Shown piece after piece: positions 1-5,510 of a stretch of 6,291 nucleotides of DNA. The translations under genes and the position numbers were made by a program. Below the pieces are notes generated by a model, which was not told the origin of the DNA, did no database searches, and saw only the letters and a program-made list of their open reading frames with translations. Position 1 is the stretch's first letter. Every line of letters begins with the position of its first letter. This stretch comes from Candidatus Nealsonbacteria bacterium RBG_13_36_15. GTDB lineage: Bacteria > Patescibacteriota > Minisyncoccia > Minisyncoccales > RBG-13-36-15. Location: NCBI GenBank assembly GCA_001819145.1, contig MHLV01000004.1:1-6291 (forward strand). Reading direction: 5' to 3'.

Positions 1-725
1 ATTCAAAATATATTTTTGCCATTGAGACTGGGCTTTCATCTGATCCTCCAATGAATTGGAGATTATCTGCCATAGAAAGAATAACCCTGATTTCCAATAG
101 CGACGCCCACTCACCAGCCAAAATAGGACGCGAGGCCAATGTTTTTGATACTGAAATTGCTTACCCAGCAATTATCGATGCTATAAAATCAAAAGATCCC
201 CAAAAATTTCTCTACACAATTGAGTTTTTTCCTCAAGAGGGAAAATATCATTACGATGGACACCGAGAATGCCAAGTAAGAGTTTCCCCGACAGAAGCAA
301 AAAAATATAATAATATTTGTCCGAACTGCGGAAAACCATTAACGATAGGTGTTTTAAGTAGAGTTGAACAATTAGCTGATAGGGAAGAAGGGTTTAAGCC
401 AAAAAATGCAATTCCTTTTAAAAGCCTTGTTCCCTTAGAAGAAATTATTGCCGACGCCTTAGGAGTTCTACCTGGAACGAAGCAAGGAATTGAACAATAC
501 CAAAATCTAATTAAAAAATTTAGTAACGAACTCAATGTCTTGCTTGAAATTTCCAGATCAGACCTTGAAGCCATCACCTTGCCCGAAATTGGAGAGGGCA
601 TTATAAGAGTCAGAGAGGGAAAGGTTTTCGCAGAACCTGGTTACGACGGCGTTTACGGCAAAATTAGGATTTTTAATCGGGAAGAAGAGAAAAAGCTTCC
701 ATCTAGCCAAAAAACCCTTTTTTAA
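1..725 (+). CDS. Endonuclease Q-like PHP-domain DNA repair protein, C-terminal part (5' end outside window)
   Basis: The reading frame is open from base 3, so this is the end of a longer gene; about 240 residues are visible and the family is usually near 400. The ATG at base 51 is internal: the codons before it read ETGLSSDPPMNW across it, a family-typical stretch. Numbering from that Met, the last PHP metal-site motif is SNSDAHSP (residues 15-22). A probable zinc finger follows, H71-x2-C74-x15-C90-x2-C93, then a helical region with a PGTK segment (141-144) that may contact DNA. The conserved tail EPGYDGVYGKIRIF lies at 195-208. Characterised relatives (EndoQ of Pyrococcus and some Bacillus) nick DNA 5' of deaminated bases such as uracil and hypoxanthine and of abasic sites. 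That activity is inferred here from family membership; the N-terminal half of the PHP active site cannot be checked. The next gene starts 8 bases after the stop, so the two are probably co-transcribed. Confidence 0.85.
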   Translation, partial: SKYIFAIETGLSSDPPMNWRLSAIERITLISNSDAHSPAKIGREANVFDTEIAYPAIIDAIKSKDPQKFLYTIEFFPQEGKYHYDGHRECQVRVSPTEAKKYNNICPNCGKPLTIGVLSRVEQLADREEGFKPKNAIPFKSLVPLEEIIADALGVLPGTKQGIEQYQNLIKKFSNELNVLLEISRSDLEAITLPEIGEGIIRVREGKVFAEPGYDGVYGKIRIFNREEEKKLPSSQKTLF

Positions 726-733
726 TAAAAAAC

Positions 734-1636
734 ATGGAGAAAAAAACCATAGGCATTCCAAGAGCTTTGTTTTACTGGAAAGAACCTTTTTTCTGGCCGG
801 CTTTCTTTGAAAACCTCGGCTTTAAAATTTTACTTTCTCCAGAAAGCAACAGGGAAATTATTGAAAAAGGGGTAAAGATGGCTGATTCAGAGTCTTGTTT
901 CTCTATCAAAGTTCTCTATGGTCATATTTTATGGTTGGAAGGAAAGGTAGACTTCATCTTTATTCCTAGGCTGAAAAAAAACGAGTCAAAGCTGGAATAT
1001 TGCCCAAAATTCTTCGCTTTACCAGATTTGTTTTCCTTAATAGTGAAAACGCCAATTTTATCTCCTTGGATTGACCTTGGTAAAAATAGTTTGGAAAATA
1101 CTTTAGTGAAATTCGGCAAAAAGATCGGCAAAGAAAAAAAATCAGTTAAGGAAGCAGTAAAGAGTGCTTTTTTAAAAGAAAAAGAAGAAAAATTAAAGAT
1201 TAAAGAAAATTATTTTAAAAAAATTAAATCCCCAAAAAGAAAAATAATTATTGCCAGCCATCCTTATAATCTGTATGATGAGTATGTTAATTTAAGGGCG
1301 AAGAAAAAGATAAATGATTTGGGCGGCGAGGCGATATTTATTGACGAAGTTCCTATTTCGCAACCACTAGAAGATTTGAAAAATATTTCACCGAAATTCC
1401 ATTGGGAGTTTGGGCAAGAGATGTTAGCTCAAATTAAAAATGCCATAAAAATAGGAATATCGGGAGCAATTGAAATATCTGCCTTTCAGTGCGGTTGCGA
1501 TGCAGTCTTAAAGGAATTTGTTGAAAAAGAATTTAAACAGGCAAAAATTCCTTTTTTGTATCTTTTGATTGATGAGCATACTGCCGAAGCTGGACTCCAA
1601 ACAAGATTAGAGGCCTTCTTTGACACATTGCATTAA
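734..1636 (+). CDS. DUF2229-type acyl-CoA dehydratase activase-related subunit (iron-sulfur reductase subunit 1)
   Basis: A 300-residue cytoplasmic protein that opens with the family signature IGIPRALFYW (6-15). It has only four cysteines: C55 in DSESCFSIKVLYGH, C90 in LEYCPKFFALPD, and C253 and C255 in FQCGCDA. A Lys/Glu-rich, probably helical stretch (about 126-170) separates the N- and C-terminal parts. SHPYN at 175-179 resembles the RPYH-type segment of HgdB-like proteins, and the end DEHTAEAGLQTRLEAF (280-295) is typical of the family. Elsewhere this domain is often one segment of a giant fused activase of 1000 or more residues; here it stands alone. It is paralogous to the next gene, with C55, C90 and C253 aligning to C49, C80 and C300. 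It probably helps hold a [4Fe-4S] or larger cluster that receives electrons from the ATPase encoded at 2739-3695. The substrate is unknown. The ATG has no Shine-Dalgarno, but the signature begins at once, so the start is well supported. Confidence 0.85.
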   Translation: MEKKTIGIPRALFYWKEPFFWPAFFENLGFKILLSPESNREIIEKGVKMADSESCFSIKVLYGHILWLEGKVDFIFIPRLKKNESKLEYCPKFFALPDLFSLIVKTPILSPWIDLGKNSLENTLVKFGKKIGKEKKSVKEAVKSAFLKEKEEKLKIKENYFKKIKSPKRKIIIASHPYNLYDEYVNLRAKKKINDLGGEAIFIDEVPISQPLEDLKNISPKFHWEFGQEMLAQIKNAIKIGISGAIEISAFQCGCDAVLKEFVEKEFKQAKIPFLYLLIDEHTAEAGLQTRLEAFFDTLH

Positions 1637-1650
1637 AATTTACTACATTT

Positions 1651-2721
1651 ATGAAAATTACTTTTGCAGACTGGGGAAATTATACTATAGCTTTCGGAAG
1701 CCTGTTTCAGAAATTAGGATTTGAATTCATTTTTCCAGAAAAAACCAATCCCAGAGTAATTGAAGAAGGGGCAAAACTTTCTCCAGAGCTTTTTTGCTTT
1801 CCGCTAAAGGTAAACATTGGAAACTATCTCCCAGCTATTAAAAGGGGGGCCGACACTATTGTAATGTGGGAAAATATTGGAGGAAGTTGCAGGATGCGGT
1901 ACTATTGGGTGATTCAAGAAAAAGTCCTAAGAGAAGCCGGTTTTAAAGTTAAGGTTTTAAATTTCAATAGCCAGAACCTTCTTTCTAAGATTAGAGAAAT
2001 ACAAAAATCAAATCAAATTTCATCCTGGCAGCTTCTTGGAGCCGTTCGTTTCTTTTTTAAAGAAATTAACTTTATTGAAAAATTAGAAGAAAAAGCTCAA
2101 TATTTTAGACCCAGAGAAAAAGAAAGGGGTCAGGCAGACCAAGTTTTAAACGAAACCTTAAAAAAATTAACCCAAACCACCAATCTTAAGGAATTGTCTG
2201 AGCTTAAAAAAGAATCCTGGCAGAAGTTTTCTGAAATTAAAATAGACGGGAATAAAGAAGTTTTGAAAGTAGGGATAATCGGGGAAATTTATACGGTTGT
2301 TGACGGAGGAGTAAATTTTGATTTAGATAAAAAATTAGGGACAATGGGCCTTAATGTGCATCGGAAATTAAATCTTACCCAGCACTTAAAGGGCGGATTC
2401 CCCCCCTGGAATGAATGGTTACTTCAAAGGAAAGTAAACTCTTATTTGAAAACAACAGTTGGCGGCCACGGGCGCCAGGCTATTGAAGAGATGCTTGATT
2501 ATTCAAAAAAGGGGTTCGACGGCGTTATTCACCTGCTGCCCTTTGGTTGTATGCCAGAAATTACAGTGAGGCCAATTTTACAAAAAATAAGCCAGGAAAA
2601 AGAACTTCCCTTCCTTTCTATTTCTTTAGATGAACAAACAGCTGAGGTGGGAATGCAAACCAGATTAGAAGCCTTTGTTGATTTAATGAAATCAAAACAA
2701 CAATTAACAGCTAACAGTTAA
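1651..2721 (+). CDS. 2-hydroxyglutaryl-CoA dehydratase-like / CoA-activase subunit (iron-sulfur reductase subunit 2)
   Basis: A 356-residue protein, close in length to HgdB-type subunits (about 380). It has exactly three cysteines: C49 in ELFCFPLKVNIGNY, C80 in GGSCRMRYYW and C300 in LPFGCMPEI. That matches the three-cysteine binding of one cluster known for dehydratase subunits. The middle (about 138-205) is charged and helical. A second alpha/beta domain begins near VLKVGIIGEIYT (204-215), and the C-terminal DEQTAEVGMQTRLEAF (327-342) mirrors the end of the preceding gene's product. The two probably form a heterodimer from an old duplication. Annotation as a 2-hydroxyglutaryl-CoA dehydratase in the strict sense would be an over-call: no CoA-transferase or glutamate fermentation gene is nearby. 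The gene starts 14 bases after its neighbour without a Shine-Dalgarno. Its last codons (QLTANS) lie inside a 7-base tandem repeat, and it contains a run of seven C and one of six G. Confidence 0.87.
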   Translation: MKITFADWGNYTIAFGSLFQKLGFEFIFPEKTNPRVIEEGAKLSPELFCFPLKVNIGNYLPAIKRGADTIVMWENIGGSCRMRYYWVIQEKVLREAGFKVKVLNFNSQNLLSKIREIQKSNQISSWQLLGAVRFFFKEINFIEKLEEKAQYFRPREKERGQADQVLNETLKKLTQTTNLKELSELKKESWQKFSEIKIDGNKEVLKVGIIGEIYTVVDGGVNFDLDKKLGTMGLNVHRKLNLTQHLKGGFPPWNEWLLQRKVNSYLKTTVGGHGRQAIEEMLDYSKKGFDGVIHLLPFGCMPEITVRPILQKISQEKELPFLSISLDEQTAEVGMQTRLEAFVDLMKSKQQLTANS

Positions 2722-2731
2722 TAACTAATAA
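2704..2731 (+). repeat. Four-copy 7-bp tandem repeat (YTAAYAR) spanning a gene end
   Basis: Four adjacent heptamers are visible: TTAACAG (2704-2710), CTAACAG (2711-2717), TTAATAA (2718-2724) and CTAATAA (2725-2731). All fit YTAAYAR with no gaps. The stop codon of the upstream gene (TAA, 2719-2721) lies in the third copy. Because 7 is not a multiple of 3, successive copies put TAA in each forward frame, and their TTA/CTA starts put TAA/TAG in each reverse frame. The unit is direct rather than inverted, so it does not form a terminator hairpin. Whether it is a protein- or RNA-binding site or just a microsatellite-like remnant cannot be told from one copy of the locus. Confidence 0.75.
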
Positions 2732-2738
2732 TTTTATT

Positions 2739-3695
2739 ATGAAAACATATCTTGGCGTTGATGTCGGTTCTGTCTCAACAAAATTAGCATTAATTGATGA
2801 AAAAAATAATGCGCTAGAATCCCTTTATTTTAGAACAGAAGGTGATCCCATTAATGCAATTCAAAAAGGCTTGAGGCGGCTTAAAGAAAAAATTTCCAAA
2901 GATATTAAAATTATCGGAGTAGGAACAACAGGATCAGCAAGGTATTTAGCCGGAGTGGTAGTTGGCGCCGATTTAGTTAAAAATGAGATTTCTGCCCACG
3001 CAAAAGGGGTTAACTTTTTTGTTCCCGAAGTTAGGACGGTAATTGAAATTGGCGGGCAAGATTCAAAAATAATAATATTAGAGAATAGAGTGGTGGTTGA
3101 TTTTGCTATGAATTTAATTTGTGCCGCCGGCACAGGATCATTTCTTGACGCCCAAGCCTTCAGGCTAGGAATTCCAGTAGAGAAATTTAGCCAGATTGCC
3201 TTAAAATCCAAACAGCCGACAATTGTCGGTTCAAGGTGCACCGTTTTTGCTGAGTCTGATATGATTCATAAGCAACAGATAGGGCACTCCAGAGAAGATA
3301 TTGTTGCTGGTCTTTGCCATGGCTTGGCTAGGAATTTTTTGGCTAACGTAGCTAAGGGGAAAAAAATTTCATCTCCAATAGTTTTTTTAGGCGGAGTTTC
3401 AGAAAATTTAGGAATGAGAAAAGCATTTGAGAATACTTTAGGAGAAAAAGTTATTGTTCCAAAATATAACACAGTAATGGGGGCTTTGGGAGCAGCCCTT
3501 TTAGCTAAAGAAAACATTCAAGGAAAAACGAAATTTAGAGGCTGGGAAGTTTCTGACCAAGACATTAAGTGCACTTCCTTTCAATGCAAAGGTTGTCCTA
3601 ACCTTTGCGAAGTTATCGAAGCCCACATTGATGGGAAAGTGGTTTCCAGATGGAATGATCGTTGCGGTAAGTATTCCAGCTTGAATCCTCAATGA
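2739..3695 (+). CDS. BadF/BadG/HgdC-family ATPase (acyl-CoA dehydratase activase) with C-terminal cysteine cluster
   Basis: A 318-residue ASKHA-fold ATPase. The N-terminal phosphate loop is GVDVGSVSTK (6-15). GVGTTGSAR (60-68), EIGGQDSK (103-110) and CAAGTGSFLDAQA (128-140) follow, then SRCTVFAESDM (165-175) and the adenosine-site motif FLGGVSENLGMRKAFE (216-231). C128 and C167 match the positions of the two cysteines that, one pair per monomer, bridge a single [4Fe-4S] across the HgdC homodimer. The protein should therefore accept an electron from a ferredoxin or flavodoxin and, on ATP hydrolysis, inject it into the partner encoded by the two genes upstream. Typical stand-alone activases are about 260 residues; this one adds about 50 with C278, C283, C286, C290 and C309 (C-x4-C-x2-C-x3-C-x18-C), a possible metal site. 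The start is fixed by the phosphate loop directly after MKTYL. No Shine-Dalgarno is present; the upstream gap is 17 bases and contains repeat sequence. Confidence 0.93.
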   Translation: MKTYLGVDVGSVSTKLALIDEKNNALESLYFRTEGDPINAIQKGLRRLKEKISKDIKIIGVGTTGSARYLAGVVVGADLVKNEISAHAKGVNFFVPEVRTVIEIGGQDSKIIILENRVVVDFAMNLICAAGTGSFLDAQAFRLGIPVEKFSQIALKSKQPTIVGSRCTVFAESDMIHKQQIGHSREDIVAGLCHGLARNFLANVAKGKKISSPIVFLGGVSENLGMRKAFENTLGEKVIVPKYNTVMGALGAALLAKENIQGKTKFRGWEVSDQDIKCTSFQCKGCPNLCEVIEAHIDGKVVSRWNDRCGKYSSLNPQ

Positions 3696-3716
3696 TTTTT
3701 AATCTTTATCTATAAA

Positions 3717-4541
3717 ATGAAGAGAAAAATGATTATTGGAGGCGTATTATTAGTATTGATAGTTGCGGCCCTAGTCTGGGGTTTTTTTATTGAACCAAAC
3801 GTTATTATGGTTGAAAGAATTGAGCTTGAGATAGATAATTTGCCATCGTCTTTTAAGGGAAATAAAATTGTTCACATTTCAGACTTTCATTCAAATAGTT
3901 TTGGGAATAGAGAAAAAAAAGTTCTGGATAATTTAAAACAACTAAATCCAGATTTTATTTTTGTTACGGGTGATTTTATTAGCTGGACAACGAAAGATTT
4001 GAATTCTTGTCGGATTTTTTGGAAAGAGCTTGCCAAGAATTATCCAGAAAGAGTTATTGGGGTATTAGGGAATCATGAGCATCGCCATCGGAACTTAAGG
4101 CTAGCAGATATAAAAAAACTTTTAGAAGAAAGTGGAATAGAAATTTTAGAAAATGAAACAAAAAAAATTGAAAAAGACGGAGCCTTCCTTTATCTTGTTG
4201 GAGTTGATGATCCCCACGAAGGCTATGATAATATTGATAAAGCAACGAAGGGTATAAATACTGAGGAACCAAAAATATTAATTGCACATTCCCCCGAGAT
4301 TTTTAGAAAAATCAAAGGAAAGAATATTAACTTGGCTCTTGTTGGGCATACCCATGGAGGCCAAGTAAACATTCCTTTTATCACCAACTTTTTTATACCA
4401 CTAAGATACGACAAACAATACAAAGGAGGTTTTTATGAGGAAGATTCAACCTTTCTTTATGTAAACCGGGGCATAGGAACAACTTTTGTGCCAATTAGAT
4501 TTAATTCTTTTCCGGAAATTACATTAATTGAATTAAAATAA
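3717..4541 (+). CDS. Membrane-anchored calcineurin-like metallophosphoesterase (YaeI/YkuE-like)
   Basis: A 274-residue protein with a short basic N-terminus (MKRK) and one hydrophobic helix (about 5-24), which should anchor it with the catalytic domain outside the cytoplasm. All the metallophosphoesterase motifs are present: D56-x-H58 in HISDFH, G85-D86 in VTGDF, G118-N119-H120-E121, H191 in IAHSPE, and G210-H211-T212-H213 in GHTHGGQ. The site is thus complete for two metal ions and hydrolysis of a phosphate ester or anhydride. Overall form and length resemble the YaeI/YkuE group, some of which act on lipid-linked or nucleotide-diphospho substrates; the substrate here cannot be read from sequence. 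It begins 21 bases after the ATPase gene, without a Shine-Dalgarno and with TATAAA touching the ATG. A second in-frame ATG four codons in (3729) would barely change the product. The Mth938-like gene follows after 4 bases, so they are probably co-expressed. Confidence 0.92.
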   Translation: MKRKMIIGGVLLVLIVAALVWGFFIEPNVIMVERIELEIDNLPSSFKGNKIVHISDFHSNSFGNREKKVLDNLKQLNPDFIFVTGDFISWTTKDLNSCRIFWKELAKNYPERVIGVLGNHEHRHRNLRLADIKKLLEESGIEILENETKKIEKDGAFLYLVGVDDPHEGYDNIDKATKGINTEEPKILIAHSPEIFRKIKGKNINLALVGHTHGGQVNIPFITNFFIPLRYDKQYKGGFYEEDSTFLYVNRGIGTTFVPIRFNSFPEITLIELK

Positions 4542-4545
4542 ATAT

Positions 4546-4908
4546 ATGATAGAAGAGTATAAATTTGGCTCAATAACTATTGACGGCAAAACCTATAACC
4601 ACGATGTTGAAGTTAGGTGGACCGGAGAAACCTTAAAATGGTGGAGAAAAGAAAGCCATATTGTTGGTGTTGATGATATTCAAAGAGCAGTTGAGGTTAG
4701 GCCTGACACCATTATTATTGGTACAGGAGAATCTGGAGTAGCCAAAGTAACTGAAGAAGCACAAAACTTTATAAAAGAAAATGGTATTAAGTTAATAATT
4801 GACCTGACAGAACAGGCCACCAAAACATTTAACGTAATAAACGAAGAATCTGAAGAAGAAGAAGGCAAACAAGACAAAGTAATCGGGCTTTTCCATCTGA
4901 CTTGTTGA
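4546..4908 (+). CDS. Mth938-like domain protein (DUF498/AAMDC family)
   Basis: A 120-residue single-domain protein, the usual full length for this family (human AAMDC is about the same size). The opening FGSITIDGKTYNHDV (7-21) is the characteristic first beta-hairpin. The core carries IIIGTGESG (56-64) followed by a helix and the strand-helix KLIIDLTEQATKTFN (82-96), and the tail VIGLFHLTC (112-120) matches the family's conserved end with a terminal cysteine. An acidic loop, ESEEEEG (101-107), sits before the last strand. The molecular function of the family is not established, so none is assigned. It lies only 4 bases after the phosphoesterase gene, the tightest gap in the window, which suggests translational or transcriptional coupling. 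It ends in TGA. Confidence 0.9.
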   Translation: MIEEYKFGSITIDGKTYNHDVEVRWTGETLKWWRKESHIVGVDDIQRAVEVRPDTIIIGTGESGVAKVTEEAQNFIKENGIKLIIDLTEQATKTFNVINEESEEEEGKQDKVIGLFHLTC

Positions 4909-4926
4909 TTTGTTAGATTAGTATTT

Positions 4927-5487
4927 ATGAATTTAGATGAAGAAAAAAAGTTGGTTTACAAGGCCAAGAAAGATCCCGAAGCTTTTGGCAAGCTTTATAA
5001 TGAATATTACTCAAAGATTTTCGCCTATATTTTAAAAAGAGTAGCTAATGTTGACGCTGCCCAAGATATTACTTCAGAGACTTTTTATAAGGCCCTAAAG
5101 AATATGTGGAGATTTCGCTGGCAAAACATCCCATTCTCTGCATGGCTCTATCGTATCGCCTCTAATGAAATAGCAAATTTTTTCAGGAAGAAGAAAAGAA
5201 AAACAGTCTCGCTGGAAGGAATTTCAGAGCCAACTTCAAATTCTAATTTACTCGAGGAAATTATTGAGGCTCAAGAGCAATTGAAAAAGCACGAAGAATT
5301 TTTATGTCTTCAAGAGAAAATTTCTACCCTTCCCATTAAATATCAGGAAATAATTACTTTAAGGTTTTTTGAAAAAAAACAAATTAAAGAAATTAGCGAA
5401 ATATTAAGAAAGCGCGAAGGAACAGTAAAATCTCTTCTCCATAGGGGGTTAGAGAGATTGAGAAGAGAAATGGATGCTATCAATTAG
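4927..5487 (+). CDS. ECF-type RNA polymerase sigma-70 factor
   Basis: A 186-residue two-domain sigma factor, the usual size for the extracytoplasmic-function class. Region 2 spans about 16-91. It includes DAAQDITSETFYKAL (43-57), the segment that binds core polymerase, and FSAWLYRIASNEIANFFRKK (70-89), which carries the -10 recognition and melting part. A linker of about 35 residues follows. Region 4 (about 126-182) contains LPIKYQEIITLRFF and the helix-turn-helix IKEISEILRKREGTVKSLLH (153-172), which would read the -35 element. Regions 1 and 3 are absent, as expected. The gene is followed 23 bases later by a single-pass membrane protein that is the likely anti-sigma partner, the standard sigma/anti-sigma order. 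ECF genes often control their own promoter, but I could not identify a convincing promoter in the 18-base gap or in the end of the preceding gene. Stop is TAG. Confidence 0.95.
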   Translation: MNLDEEKKLVYKAKKDPEAFGKLYNEYYSKIFAYILKRVANVDAAQDITSETFYKALKNMWRFRWQNIPFSAWLYRIASNEIANFFRKKKRKTVSLEGISEPTSNSNLLEEIIEAQEQLKKHEEFLCLQEKISTLPIKYQEIITLRFFEKKQIKEISEILRKREGTVKSLLHRGLERLRREMDAIN

Positions 5488-5510
5488 ACATTTATAGCGT
5501 TATATTTTAT

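Noticed and set aside
1651..2721. Literal annotation as 2-hydroxyglutaryl-CoA dehydratase of glutamate fermentation
   Set aside because: The family match is real, but the protein belongs to the activase-associated branch with a DUF2229 paralogue beside it, and no pathway genes for 2-hydroxyglutarate are present.
251..3692. Several minus-strand open frames of 63 to 126 codons, for example 251-601, 2861-3241 and 3266-3517
   Set aside because: They lie fully inside well-identified plus-strand genes, have low-complexity translations with no family motif, and no start signal. They are antisense shadows.
3711..3716. TATAAA touching the ATG of the phosphoesterase gene, considered as the -10 of a leaderless promoter
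   Set aside because: There is no TTGACA-like box about 17 bases upstream, and the transcript would begin inside the coding region. The leader is A/T-rich anyway, so the match is weak.
4897..4924. CTGACT and TAGTAT, 16 bases apart, before the sigma factor gene
   Set aside because: Each box matches the sigma-70 consensus at only 4 of 6 positions, and the first lies in the coding end of the previous gene. The predicted transcript start would fall after the ATG.
5488..5510. TATAGCGTTATA as a possible operator or hairpin between the sigma and anti-sigma genes
   Set aside because: The arms are only four A/T bases, which is expected by chance in such AT-rich sequence, and no U-tract follows.
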